From Mytilus edulis (lineage: Eukaryota; Mollusca; Bivalvia; Mytilida; Mytilidae), in NCBI RefSeq assembly GCF_963676685.1, contig NC_092357.1, positions 69,468,971-69,532,970 of the forward strand: a stretch of 64,000 bases of DNA. Reading direction: 5' to 3'. The position numbers and the translations under genes were made by a program. The notes beneath the pieces were generated by a model. It was not told the DNA's origin and made no database searches. It saw only the letters and a program-made list of their open reading frames with translations. Below are positions 49,501 through 60,629 of the stretch, piece by piece. Each line of letters starts with the position of its first letter. Position 1 is the stretch's first letter.

Positions 49501-50454
49501 ATAATCTAAAACGGAATTTCTACGAAATCAGGTTTATTCTACATGTAATATTTTCATATCATTTATCATCTATCATTGTGCATTGTGCTTAAGTAAACGC
49601 TGTACGAAACTGATCTCTTTGTAAAGTTTCAATCATTTCTGATGTCAGAAAAACAAAATCTGTTATTACGTTTGCATTTTTAGAAATTGGTGCGTATAAC
49701 TATCGACAGAATACAGCAGAAACGGAAATGAAGGTTTCCTATGGACAACATGAATTTGATTTTCTGTTATCAATACTATCAGATTGGATAATGATACATA
49801 AGGACCTACCTTTAATGGGTTCCAAGAAATGTACCAATTCTCCCCGGTAAATGTCGTAAAGTAATTGGTACAAAAATGAAACGTTGTTTGATGTGATATG
49901 TTTTTTCTCTTGAATGATGTTGAGGAATTCAAATATTTTCCCACTTTTCCCTATCTTTTCTATTTGACGAACAGCGGGAGAAAAATTCTTCAAACATTCT
50001 CTTGTTTTCTGTATCATTGCTATAACATCTTCCATTGACAGGTCTTGTGCAACGTTGAACAACGCTTTCCTAGAAGGTAAAAAGTAATAAGTGGACAATC
50101 CATCATTTATCATTAACATATACAAGAAGTATTTATCCAGATCATTTCTTACCTGTATTGTGTTATGGTGCTATTGGTATCATCACCTACTGCCCTCTTT
50201 ACTGTTTCTAGATCTAGCCCAAGTTTTTTTACTAAGCAAGGTCTATCCATTAGATACAAGCGTTGACCCACATATTCTACTAAAAACTCCTTATGTTGAA
50301 GTAGCTGGAATATGTCCGTTGTTTCGTGGCTTGTTTCTAACCTTTTAGTGTCAATGTCATCTTGACATAAATATTTGAACGATGCAATATCATGACTATC
50401 CAGCTCTTCACATACATCTAATAACCGCATCGTTTCATCGCTTATACAGCCCAT
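43357..50454 (-). CDS. Caspase-8-like initiator caspase, seven exons, complete
   Basis: Minus-strand gene. Exons: 50153-50454, 49810-50069, 48443-48487, 47330-47404, 45359-45664, 44125-44338, 43357-43507. Total 1,353 nt, 450 residues plus TAG. All introns are GT-AG and all phases join (2,1,1,1,1,2). Residues about 3-80 and 100-185 are two death effector domains. The p20 region begins near SGKCIIINN (202-210), with Arg220 in ERKGSHLDAG, catalytic His277 in ILSHGG and catalytic Cys320 in FVQACQG. The small subunit follows IPDESDFLLAFSTAPG (359-374), with SYRDPNNGSYFIQALC and a final HKLHFF. SHLDAG, SLAGKPK..F.QACQG and IPDE.DFLL agree with vertebrate caspase-8. Asp350/353/357/361 in the linker are candidate processing sites. 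Length is close to vertebrate caspase-8 (about 480). Expected role: cytosolic Cys protease recruited by DED adaptors to start apoptosis or immune signalling. Start: first ATG, four residues before the first DED helix. Caspase-10 or a lineage-specific DED caspase are the alternatives. Confidence 0.93.
43600..43740 (-). repeat. A/G-rich degenerate tandem repeat
   Basis: Successive GAAGATTTTAAAAGAAAG-like units of about 16-18 bp, in the last intron of the caspase gene. Low-complexity expansion. Confidence 0.7.
44125..44338 (-). CDS. Caspase exon 6: inter-subunit linker and start of p10
   Basis: Acceptor TTTTGTAG, donor GTAAAA, 214 nt. The acidic linker VEIDEDDTVEDVIPD holds several Asp residues suited to processing. 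Then DFLLAFSTAPG and SYRDPNNGSYFIQALC of the small subunit. The usual Trp of the GS/TW motif is replaced by Tyr (GSYF). Confidence 0.9.
44465..44560 (+). repeat. Partial dispersed repeat
   Basis: GGTGACCTTCTGCTGTTGTC, CTCTATGGTCGGGTTGTTGT and GGCACATTCCCC match 37030-37115 and 35840-35890. Lies in a caspase intron. Confidence 0.75.
45030..45200 (+). repeat. Dispersed repeat (GCCATGGCGTTGT family)
   Basis: ATCAACACGACGAGAGCACC, GTGTCGTTTGTTCTATTATT, AAGCCATGGCGTTGTCATAT and GACTGTCCCTCTTGTACCTT, in family order. Lies in a caspase intron. Confidence 0.7.
45359..45664 (-). CDS. Caspase exon 5: catalytic His and Cys
   Basis: Acceptor AACTTTTTCAG, donor GTAAGT. Encodes the core of p20, with MVVCILSHGG (His277) and KPKLFFVQACQG (Cys320). 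The classical caspase active-site pentapeptide QACxG is intact. Confidence 0.95.
46640..47045 (+). repeat. Dispersed repeat, copy 1 of a pair with 48940-49360
   Basis: TATGGAAACTTGTGGCTAA, ATCAATTCCAACCTTC, GTGATATGAAATCTCGTGAT and ACGATGACGTCATACCA correspond in order to TATAGAAACTTGTGGAATAA, ATCAATCCCAACCTTCC, ATTATAAACCTTGTGATTAA and CGACGTGATACCA of the second copy. Both lie in caspase introns in the same orientation. Confidence 0.72.
47330..47404 (-). CDS. Caspase exon 4: first p20 strand and substrate-binding Arg
   Basis: Acceptor TTTCTTTTTAAG, donor GTGAGT, 75 nt, symmetric phase 1. Encodes GKCIIINNCKFENDLLERKG then SHLDA: the IINN first strand and the Arg of the R.GT/S motif that binds the substrate Asp. 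Confidence 0.88.
48443..48487 (-). CDS. Caspase exon 3: 45-nt linker micro-exon
   Basis: Acceptor TTTGTAG, donor GTGAGA, symmetric phase 1, encoding GYESKGFYPFDQCYS. It supplies the sequence just before the first p20 strand. Its small size and symmetry mean skipping would keep the frame. Confidence 0.82.
48590..48725 (+). repeat. Dispersed repeat, pair with 45720-45840
   Basis: Shared blocks CCCTGAACAAT, GGCAAAAATA/GGACAAATAT, CTTGAT, CTGAATTT and TTGTGATTAA in the same order at 45755-45830. Both copies are in caspase introns. Confidence 0.6.
48940..49360 (+). repeat. Dispersed repeat, copy 2 of the 46640-47045 pair
   Basis: Ends in AATATACGACCACACAAATT and AATGCGGTCGTATA, an inverted pair (TACGACCRC). 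I recognise this ending from memory as a widespread bivalve repeat. Confidence 0.7.
49810..50069 (-). CDS. Caspase exon 2: second death effector domain
   Basis: Acceptor TACCTTCTAG, donor GTAGGT, 260 nt. Contains KIFEFLNIIQEKKHI, NVSFLYQLLYDI and the helix-6 stretch YRGELVHFLEP. Order and spacing match the second DED of initiator caspases, though the start of the domain is diverged. Confidence 0.82.
50153..50454 (-). CDS. Caspase exon 1: first death effector domain
   Basis: Encodes MGCISDETMRLLDVCEEL, a six-helix DED containing DIASFKYLCQDDI, DIFQLLQHKEF and CLVKKLGLD. Donor GTAAGA, phase 2. The DED family RxDL motif of helix 6 is here weak (QRLYLMDRP). DEDs mediate filament assembly with FADD-like adaptors. 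Confidence 0.88.
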
Positions 50455-50614
50455 CTCCTGGACGGCTCTTTAAATCGACAAGGACCTCGGTCTACATGGT
50501 TGCAGTCGACCTAAAAATTGAAAGTACTGCAGTGTTTGACAGTGTTAGAAATACGTTTTCTCATTACTTAAAGAAATTTTTTAAATAGATGTTACGAATG
50601 TATTCTATATTCTT

Positions 50615-50879
50615 ATGGGTCTCCGTGGCCGAGTGGTCTAAGTAGTTACTACTGTAATCACTAGTCAGTCAACACTGAGGTTTTGAGTTCGAATCTCGCT
50701 CGTGCTAGTGCACTCAACTCAAATCTTAATTGACTAGGATTGTCAGGTTTTTTTATTGAAGGTCTGTGTTTTTCTCTGGGCACTTCGGCTTCCTTCGCCA
50801 ATAAAAACTGGCAACCACGAAATCGCCTAAATGCGGTGCTTAAAAGCGGCGTTAATTAATACACCAAAAATCAAAAATA
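50615..50879 (+). mobile_element. tRNA-derived SINE with 14-bp target-site duplication
   Basis: The head has an RNA polymerase III A box (GTGGCCGAGTGGTC) and B box (GAGTTCGAATCTC). The central domain CTTCGGCTTCCTTCGCCAAT and AAAAACTGGCAACCACGAAA is a conserved core seen in mollusc SINEs. It ends in AAAAATCAAAAATA. The direct repeat TATTCTATATTCTT flanks it at 50601-50614 and 50880-50893. It lies about 160 bp upstream of the caspase start codon, in the same window as any caspase promoter. Confidence 0.92.
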
Positions 50880-50894
50880 TATTCTATATTCTTT

Positions 50895-52440
50895 ATTTTT
50901 TACCACCCCATTATTCTCTTTTATTTATTTTGGGCGTGTTTTTCTCTCTATTCTTTTTTTTTTTGCCTTTTATAACATTTTTTGGGGGGCCTTTAATATG
51001 CAGATTTTTTCTGTTTTGTACACTCTATCCACATCCTAATCCATATACATCAAATTTTCATTTATTTTCCATTTACAAAATAAAGTAAATAAGTTCATGT
51101 AAATACATTAATTCATATTACACATACAAGCGTGACATTATGTGTTTTAACAACAATAACAAGACGTAATGTTTAGTGGGTTTCCTTTACCATGTTTACC
51201 GTGTTTACTTGTATATAATCATGTTGTCCCGAATTTATTAAAATTAAAACACTATCAATAGATAAATAGAGACGTTATTCACACATTTTGTACATTTTAC
51301 ATTAAAGCTATTTACTAAATATATGACTTTCCCTCTGGTATCTTTCGCAACTCTTTTGAAACTAGTCACAATCAAATGTGCCAGGCTTCCGTTAACACAA
51401 TAAAGAAGTCCAGTACTTACTGGAATTTCTATCAATCTCGGCGAAATCTATTCTATAAATAATGACACTCAACGTCTATACGTATGACGCAAACAAAGTC
51501 ATCAGTCAAATATTTAAAACTACTATTTATAGAACGACATAGACTTAACTAGGTCATTTAAACTGCTGACAGACAATATCGATTATAACTTCGTCCTCTC
51601 ATTTTTTAATTCATAGTAGTTTTAGGAGATGTGTTTCCTCTAAAAACTTACCGTATACGGGGTTTTTTGTGTGTTTTTTTTATTATTATAATAACAACTA
51701 TCACTCGATAAAAGAAAATCCTAATTTATGAATAAGAATAATCAATTTCAAGCAAAACATTTTGAGTATACATGAACAATTTTTTTATACAAAAGTATTA
51801 TAAAAAAGCGCTGATTGATTTGGTACAATTGCTTTAAAATTTCTGTAACACTGTCAATATGCAAAATATACTGTGGATTAATCATTATTCGTGGAATATT
51901 GATTCGTGGATTTCGTGGCTATATGTGAACCACGAAATCAAATGTTCAGCGAATAACAAATGATTTGTTTTGTTAACCTAATGGTTCCAAGATATATGAT
52001 TTCTATGTTTCATCTCGTACAGACATAATTTGGAAATATAACCAGTATAAATACACATTAGTAGAGGAACAATTGAAATCTGCGAAAGACCCAAAGTTAA
52101 GTAGAGAAGTTTTAGCTCTAATAGGTTCAGTAAATATAAATTTTGAAAATATGACGCATAGCGCTATGTTCTGACATTTGAAATAAATAGTAGTGTGTGA
52201 GCTTTCGATTCTAGGACATATGTTTGACCGAAACTTCATAGTAAAAATGGTACAGTTTTATTCTAGGAGGAGTTCTGTGAGGTATAAGAATGCTCATGAT
52301 GTTTGAGGTACGGAGTATATTGGTTAGGTATATGCATGTTCATGATGTTTTAGGTGCGGAGTATATCTTCGAGGTGTATGATATGAAAAAAATTCAAATG
52401 CAAGGACTATGTTTGAGATATGGTAAAAGGTACAACATTG
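50895..52440. other. No gene seen
   Basis: T-rich sequence, then AT-rich sequence with short open frames. Nothing with coding or repeat identity beyond a CCCTCTGGTATCTTTCGC repeat tail at 51333-51352. Confidence 0.4.
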
Positions 52441-52448
52441 TGATACAT

Positions 52449-52589
52449 TGGCGGATCCAGGGGAGGGGAGTCCGGGGGTTGGACCCCACCTTTTTGTGAC
52501 TGATCAATGCATTTGAATGGGGACATGTGGTTGCTTTCTCCTGGGTTGGAACCTCCCCCCTTTTAAATTGGGTGGATCCGCCCCTGGGA
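52449..52589. mobile_element. Short foldback MITE (GGCGGATCCAGGGG ends)
   Basis: Left TGGCGGATCCAGGGGAGGGG, right GGGTGGATCCGCCCCTGGG. Internal GGGTTGGACCCCACC and GGGTTGGAACCTCCCCCC also pair. GATACAT directly before and after suggests a 6-8-bp target-site duplication, as in hAT-type MITEs. Confidence 0.75.
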
Positions 52590-52719
52590 TACATATATAT
52601 ATACATGCATATATCAAAAGGTAAAATAAATATCTCACACACGTAAAATGAATTGAAAACACCTTTCATATTCCCGAACTGGAACAGGCATATATGTTAC
52701 GTGAATGGGTGTATACGTG

Positions 52720-53005
52720 TATGGTGTATGTTAGAGGTATGAGGTATATGTGAGAAGTAAAGGTTGTGATTATGGTTGATATATGTATGCAGTTTATGTA
52801 AGGGGAATAGTGTTTCACTTGTGAGACATATTCTAAGGGAATAGATGGTATATGTTATGATGAGAGCATATTTATTACAGGAATGGGGATATGTGTGTGA
52901 GGTATATGTTTGAGGAAAAGAGGGTATATGTTAGGGAAATTAAGGGAATATAAGTATATGTTACAGATTTATTTATTAAAGGAGATTGTAGTATACATGT
53001 GTGGG
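52720..53005 (+). repeat. Degenerate GGTATATG-rich repeat
   Basis: The motif AGGTATATGTTAGGG and variants recurs at irregular intervals of 20-70 bp (52724, 52742, 52849, 52902, 52923). Old minisatellite or low-complexity DNA. Confidence 0.5.
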
Positions 53006-53842
53006 GTAAAAGTGTTAAAATAATCATGTTAAGATTATATATGGTATATGTGTAACGTATATATATACCTTATATATTGATCATGTTGATATAGAGTTTC
53101 TAGAAACATGGATCCTTCAACATTTTTTTTCAATATGATAAAAGATTAGGGTTATGCTATTGGCAAGTTGGGATGCGGGATATAAATTGGAAACTAATAA
53201 AGTTATATGGCAAAAAAAGAGGAAAACGGTAATGGTTATTCAAAAACAAATATGCGGGATTTTTAAATGATCACCCCGTGTCATCCCTCATATAAAAAGA
53301 TATTACGAATATTCGTCAATAAGATATAAGACAGCAAAACGAAATCAAGAAGTCAACATAAAATCTTCAACAATAAGTCGACTTTTAAATCATTTTTGAA
53401 TTTTAGCGAGATATAAACGGTTCTAAACCTTTGTGACCTACATTTGTATTTATAGATTGTGTAACTGCGTAGTAAAGAACAAGGCTTTAAAGCTAAATAA
53501 AAAATTCTATGAAAAATTTGATTTGACAACAATTGATTGGTATAAGTACGTATATGTATCAATATATAAATCATTTTAAAATTAGTTAACTTACCATACA
53601 AATTCTGTTAGTAAATACTAATCTAATGTAATTTACCCCGATTTGCCTTGATCTATTTATATCAGATGGGATTTTTATTGAATATATATACTAGTATATA
53701 ATATTAAAAGCGGTGTTTCAACAAAAATTGAATTATTTCATTAAACAACTCTGTATTGATATGTGGCTTTCCTAAAACATAGTTGTTACTATAATTTGGT
53801 TTATACTGCACTCTTTCTATATGAGCAGTTAAAATGCGTTGA

Positions 53843-56492
53843 TTGTATCCCAGTCAGCAGACTAACAGTGGGCCAACGTTGGCAAATGGTCGGCCCGTTG
53901 GTTGACCGTTGGTGTTGGCTTCACAACATTGGCCCAACGTTGGCAAATTGTCGGTCCGTTGGTCGCAAGTTTATGTTGGCTGCACAACATTGGCCCAACG
54001 TTGGCAAATTGTCGGTCCGTTGGTCGCAAGTTTATGTTGGCTGCACAACATTGGCCCAACGTTGGCAAATTGTCGGTACATTGGTCGCACGTTGGTGTCG
54101 GCTGCACAACATTGGCCCAACGTTGGTCTGTTGTTGTAAATTCATATTATTATCTCATGTTGGTTATAAATAATCGGGCAAATGTTGGCATTATGTTAGT
54201 AGCAACATAGGGCCGATATGAAATTTTGTTTATAGAATTGATAATATAATATTTTACGCTTTATTTCTCTTGGGAGGCGGATAATTTCGATTGCAGCAGG
54301 CTTTATGAAAAGTTAATGTTATACCGAAAGTGTTTATCAACTGAAATTACATTTACAACTCTATGTTGGGCCAATGCTGGCCCAACGTTGCGTGATTATA
54401 TATTATACTCTATATATAAGTCAGGTAAAATTTATACTGGAATATCATTACTGTAATAAAAAAAAAATGTATATCGTAAACATAGATTGCCTGGTTAAAA
54501 ATTAAAATTTATTGCAATCATTATTTATAATAACTTTATTCATTAAACTTTGTGAAACATAATAATAGCAATTATATGCAGAGTGATATTTGATACAGCC
54601 AGTCTGTTAATCAAGCCCATTCTGATAGAAGGTTGACCATATGTTCGACAAATTTCAAAGATAGTTGCTATGGTAATTAAGTTTATAGGAAATCTGAATG
54701 TAATGGGATGGTCACTTTTGTGATTATTTCCTGTTGTGTATTTGTAAGAGAGCAGCGATACGAAGAAAACAAAAAGAGAAAATCATGTCATCTGAGATTC
54801 AAAGAGAAAGATAGTAACATGTAAGTTGTAACTTTAAAAAATCTGATATATATATATACGATTCAGAATGACAAATACAATATGATTTTTTAATCTGAGG
54901 GATGTTGTTAAAAATCAAAATATATATTAATTTCTATCATTTTATAATGCTGATCTTGAAGTTTATACGTTTCGGGCGAAATATTTTCTAGATTTTAAAT
55001 CATTTCAATCCTATTAATTATCATGAAATATTTGCCACTGAACATTAGTATCTTCAAACAAATGGTAAAATATATAAATCTATAACCACAACATGTATGA
55101 ATATTACTGAAGTTAATGGAATAAAATTGTCTTAAGATGTACCTTATTCCGTAATTTTTCAAAAATGTGGTATAATGATTTCTACTTCATTAAAATATAA
55201 ATGAATTTGTTAGTTTTATTGTATTTCTAAATCGCATGCAAACAGATACGATATATTTGTGAAACCTAATCATATACACACTTGAATGTGTAACAGTGTT
55301 TTTATATATCAAGTATATAACTGTTCATTAATACACATCTAAATTATTCTTTATATATCATGTATATTACGAATATATAAAGCATGATACCGAATTCTGA
55401 AATAATAGTAATAAGGGTTTGTTATACCCACAAATCCGTCTAATACTAATGAATTTCTGACCATTAGACAAATAACCAATATAAAACAAAATAGTTATTT
55501 AAGATTTTATTTTGTATTAAATAGTGTTTAAACTATTTACAATTTACATTAATTCATATTACATATCTAGAAGGGAGATTACGCACGCATGCATTAGGCA
55601 AATACGCAATTCAAGTTTACTTATAACTTTATTACAGAGTCGGTTAGAAAAAAACATAGCTGTAAAGAGTCTTCGGATAAGGAAATAGATGATGCAACTA
55701 AAGATTGGCGGAGCGTAAGCCTTGACAGAGAAGGTGGCAAGAAACAGAGAAGAGAAAAAAAGAATAACAATTATAAATAATAATGACACTGTTGAAGTTC
55801 AAATTGAGGAGGACACTAATAGTGGTGACGACCAATGATATTAAATTTAAAATAAATAAAGTTTCATCTTCTGAATTATTTAATTTTCATTCTGGATCTG
55901 GAACCAATACAACTAAAATTACATCTCCGAAAAAACTATTTGTTTGATCGCCTAACCATAAGCCATACGTCATTTGTTCTGTTAAAGAAATAAATGAAAT
56001 TGATATGAAAAAAGAAGATGTGGTATGATTGCTAATGAGACAACTCTTTACAAGACACCAAATGACACAGAGTTTATCTGGTCGATCCATCAAACATTGC
56101 CAAAGAAATATCTTAGCGTCACACAATAAATAAAATTAAAGAGGCAAAGTTCATGAAAAAAACAAGGACAGTAACAACAATGGGTAATACAAAAATACAG
56201 AATTGCTACCTTAAACTTTGGCAGTTTGGAATACAAAAAAAGATCAAATGCGCGCCGGGATATTTATCATATACAGCTCCTCATGCAGCATCCATTGTAA
56301 TTTGGTTGAAACAATAGACCAACGTATTGCCAACATAAAAATGAGAAATACCTACCTTGGACCAATCATGTTGGGCCAACGTAGGCCCACTTTGCACTTA
56401 TACGTTGGGCCAACGTTAAAATACAACGATGGGCCAATGCAATGATATACGTTGTGCCAATGTTGGGCCAACATACTCATGTTGTCTGGGAT
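53843..56492. mobile_element. TIR element with internal 61-bp satellite
   Basis: Left end TATCCCAGTCAGCA and right end, inverted, TATCCCAGACAACA. Subterminal sequences at both ends carry GGGCCAACGTTGGC-type palindromes (53866, 54363-54390, 56372-56475). The 2.6-kb interior has no recognised transposase. TA is present at each end. It includes a minus copy of the TTGCTCATT repeat at 56005-56085. Confidence 0.65.
53866..54150 (+). repeat. Tandem repeat, 61-bp unit, about 4.5 copies
   Basis: TGGCAAATTGTCGG-type sites occur at 53880, 53941, 54002 and 54063, 61 bp apart. Each unit contains TTGGCCCAACGTTGG, TCCGTTGGTCGC and GTTGGCTGCACAACA. The 61-bp period is not a multiple of 3, so the open frames across it on both strands come from the repeat and are not a gene. 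Confidence 0.95.
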
Positions 56493-56499
56493 ATATTAT

Positions 56500-59250
56500 T
56501 GTGTTCTGTTAAATTATTCCTTTTAAAATTGTTACACGATGATGACTGCTGTACCCATATTTTGTCTATTTGATTTATTGTGTCTGTTTAGTTAACGCAT
56601 AATTGTAAATATAACGGAATTTGATGAGACTGTCATCAAAGTGAGAGGGTTAGCGCTATAAAACCAGGTTTAATCCACAATTTTCTACATATGTAAATGC
56701 TGTAACCAAACCAGGAACATGACAGTCCTTGTTCATTCGTTTTTTATGTGTTTTTTATTAGATTTTGCCATGTGATTATGGACTTTCCGAATTGATTTTC
56801 CTCTATAAGTTCAGTATTTTTGTGATTTTACTTTTTTCTATGTCACGTACAGTCACTGACCCAATATCACTTTTCCTCATGAATATTTAACATGTTAAAA
56901 TAGCAGTTGCCGAAACTATATTTAATTATTCATACGTCAACCTCTTCGACCTGTTCTTGTTGGCTATGTATTCAACGGAGCATGGAACGACTCAATTTTA
57001 TTTCTTTTACAATTTCTGGAAAAAAACATGTTTCACTTGTAAATATTTTTGTTTGAAACCTATAAATCATGATGTTTTATGCTTATTGTTGATACTTTAG
57101 CATGTTTAGTCCGTACTCAAACGAATTCGTTCGATCATTGCAGGTTTCAACAGATAATGTAAATTTCATTGCGTTTCTATTTCTCCGCCTGATACCGGTA
57201 TGGGGCTTTTTTAAAGGGGGGACTTTTCCAATATTCAAATCAAATAAATAACATTTACACATTTAACAACGATTGATTGTTTTTCTTTCTAGATTGCAGT
57301 ATAAGAACAATAATAATGCAATTTGACTTGACATTTCCCCGTTTCTTAGACGCATCCTTATATCGTTGATATGTGAAGTCAATGTACTATAATTATTGTC
57401 TATATATATAAAACCAATCTTGAACAACAATATGCAGAGTGAAATTAAATTATGTATCATCCTCTATCTACTAGTAAAACAGTTGCATATCACAAGATAA
57501 TTTCAGTGTTCAAACATGATAAATTAAACATATGGTAAAGGATTAACACTGAAGGTTGTGATAATATAATTATATGACTAGAATAAAAATTTACAGATAT
57601 TTTAATAATTAGCCTGGAACACGCGGGCGAATAATGATGGTGCAACAAAAAACGGAGTCGGATAATGTATATTTTATCAATCCAAGTTTTAGTAATAGAC
57701 GAACTGACCTGCATATTGATGCTATACGAATAGCAGTATAGTTGGACCACAAATTTTGAAGTCTTTTCTATAAAATGGTTTTGTGAGTGGATTTAACTGA
57801 AAAAGAACAACTTAAAGATTAAGCGCTCCCTGTTGTTTGAAATCATATTGGTATATATTTTGGTGTATTGGGATCCCGGATAGGGACATACAAAACTTTG
57901 CGCAAGCTTTACAGACATGACAGATATAACATTTTGAGCTGTTATTTGGACGAAATATGTTTTCAGCCTTGCATCACCATCACTGCTGAAATACATCAAA
58001 CAAATGGCCATGTAACAACAATATTCTTGACCTGGTACAAGCAATTATAGTTGCGGAGGAATACACTAGCAGGTTTGATAATATATAACTATTTGACTAC
58101 CAGAATAACGCTTTAATTTCATTGGATACTATGTTGACCACCAGCGAATCAAAATGCTTCAAACATGTGTTCGCGGACATCTCACTGTGAGATGATTCGG
58201 TTTAATTCAAAATGAATAGATATAAGTATTTTTGTGATTCTACTTTTTTATTAAATTATATGGTTTATCTTGTAACTCAATTAACAATAATTATCATATA
58301 TTATTCCAATGGGGTCAGAAAATGTGTTTTGTTGGACACTGACGGGTAGCTTGGACTTTAAAAGCACCCGTTATTCAATTATTGTAATCTGTATATCTAT
58401 ACATATACATATATGGTAAAATCAAAATATTTATCAATAAAAATGGTTATATAACCTTCATGACAGGGTTTTTTTTACGTCTCAATTTGATTAAAAGGAT
58501 AAAACAATGTATAATATCAAGACGAAAACCCCATGCTAATTGAAACCCAAAAACCCAAAAACTCAATTGATATTTTTGACATTTATAAAAAGGATAATTT
58601 TAGTGGCACATGCGTGTATGCCTTCATATAAGGAGGTAGTCCCCCCCTCCCCAGTGAGTGTTCCAATTTAATATACGTTAAATATCTATTTGACGTGGAT
58701 GCAATCCCATAAAAGATTTTTCTCATACCGCTTGACAAAAAATTTGCTAAAACGACTATTTATTTGTTTAGATTTTCTTACCTCTTTTCTTTAATATATA
58801 AATACCGGTAATAACAACTGCTGATATTGTACGATAAATTTAATGTAGTTTTCCCGGTCAATAACAACCTCCTTTTGCAACTAATATCATGTTTATGTTG
58901 CTTAAAATAAACCTTACGTCCGCTAGTCTAAAAATAGTATTTTAATGTACGTTAGAAAGACAGCAATTAAAACATTAAAACGAATATTCTAATTTTCTCA
59001 TTAATATTGTGTATTTAATAAAAAAAATTGTAAATAAATATTTGTTAAAGTCTAATCATCACATCGTGGATTCTTTTGTTTAACTGGTACACCATGAACA
59101 CGGTTGGCAATTTCCCCGAAGTTGATTTAACATTTTTAAAAACGGAGATTTCAACATTCTAAATTAAGAAACCAATCGTTTATCATGTTTATATAGTCTA
59201 TTAAGTGGATTTTGTGGGGGGAATTCTTTTATTGCACTATGGTAGTCTCG
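56500..59250. other. No gene recognised
   Basis: Contains a repeat tail (CTATAAAACCAGGTTTAATC at 56657) and AT-rich sequence. Open frames near 57263-58050 have no family motif or consistent splice sites. Confidence 0.4.
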
Positions 59251-59266
59251 GGGGGGGGGGGGGGGG
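59250..59266 (+). repeat. Homopolymer G17
   Basis: Seventeen consecutive G after TCTC, very unusual in this AT-rich window. It may be length-variable or a sequencing artefact. Confidence 0.9.
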
Positions 59267-60629
59267 AGACACTTACTATATAATTAGTGGTAGGGATGAG
59301 CCGCTGGAATAGGTCACTTTTTCATGCTCTATGATCATGATGATGTATGAAAAGGGTGAGAAATTCAGATTAAATATATCGATATATAGGTTGATATTAT
59401 CACTTGCCTGATTACATGTATATCATAACTGTCTGAAACTAATCAGATGTCTTTATTTATTTTTGATGTGGTTAAACAACAGTCGTATATGCATCAGTTA
59501 TTTGTCAAACCAATTAAACTCTATTTATTCTGATGTGGTATCAGTGATGCAGGTGATAGATGCAATAAATCCGACCATTTTAACATTTGCACCTAATTAA
59601 GATTCAAGGGTTTGTATGAAACATGATAACAATTATTTAAAGAAATTACATTGTCTCAGCGTAGGGAATGACAAAGTAGCTTTTTATCATTTTTTAATTA
59701 TAATTAAACATGTTATAATCTGTAAAAGTGTTACTATCTTGGACCAAATATCTGGGGTGATACTATATCTATCTGACAAAACATCTTTTATTGTAATTTG
59801 AAATTGAAATTTCTTCATAATGAAAGAAGAAGAAAGTGTTTAAAATATGACGAATTTATTTAAAAGAAGGTGATATTATTGCGACTACGTGGCTTCTAAA
59901 CAAAAACGCGATGATGAGCTAGACGAACAAATCTATATACTTATGCACCAGAAGATGAAAAATATTCAAATATATCTATAGGTCTGTGTTTTGTTAATTG
60001 ATATATGACAAGGTATATATTTTTGATAAACAAAATATATGAAAAGGGTGGGGTGCTTGATGTCTCAGCTGCTCACCCTACCAAAAAAAGTTTGAAGGCT
60101 TTGAGCGTTCCTTATCAAGGTATATCCAGAGAAGCGCATCGGACGCAATAACAATTAAGGTGTTTGCAATAATTTACATAAACCATACAATGTCTGGCAA
60201 TATATAATTCACATTCCATTTTTTTCTAACCCTTGTTAAAATCAATTTTATGTTTTAAACAATGTTGTGATTTTCTGTACAAACGTTTCGGGTTGGATCC
60301 TTTGTATTTTTCCCTATTGTAGAAGAGGTTCCTTCATTTCTGTATTTTGTTAAATTTGTTATGCCCTTTTTCTCTAGTATTTATAATTTTCTGCTCCTTA
60401 TTCTCCCTTCTTTATATTCTAGCAAATTACTTTTCTCTTTAATTTTATCTTGTGGTCCTTTTTGTCCTTTTCTTTATATGTTTTGCCCATTGTTCTTTAT
60501 TCTGTAAACCCCAATTAGCACCCTCTTGTAAAGGTTGTAAATATATTTACATATGATCCACTAGTGGCTTCTTACTTAATTTTTATTACAACAGAAGATC
60601 ACCGAATGAACAATGAAATGATTCATGCT

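Noticed and set aside
50615..50700. Possible tRNA gene (A box, B box, anticodon-arm-like sequence)
   Set aside because: The arms do not close into a clean cloverleaf with an acceptor stem; the sequence continues into a SINE body with target-site duplications, so it is a tRNA-derived SINE head.
53763..54210. Overlapping open frames of 76-136 codons on both strands
   Set aside because: They run through the 61-bp satellite in all frames; repeat periodicity explains the lack of stops.
55559..55789. Hydrophobic minus-strand frame resembling a membrane protein
   Set aside because: AT-rich sequence read in a T-rich frame gives Leu/Phe/Ile runs; inside a TIR element, no family support.
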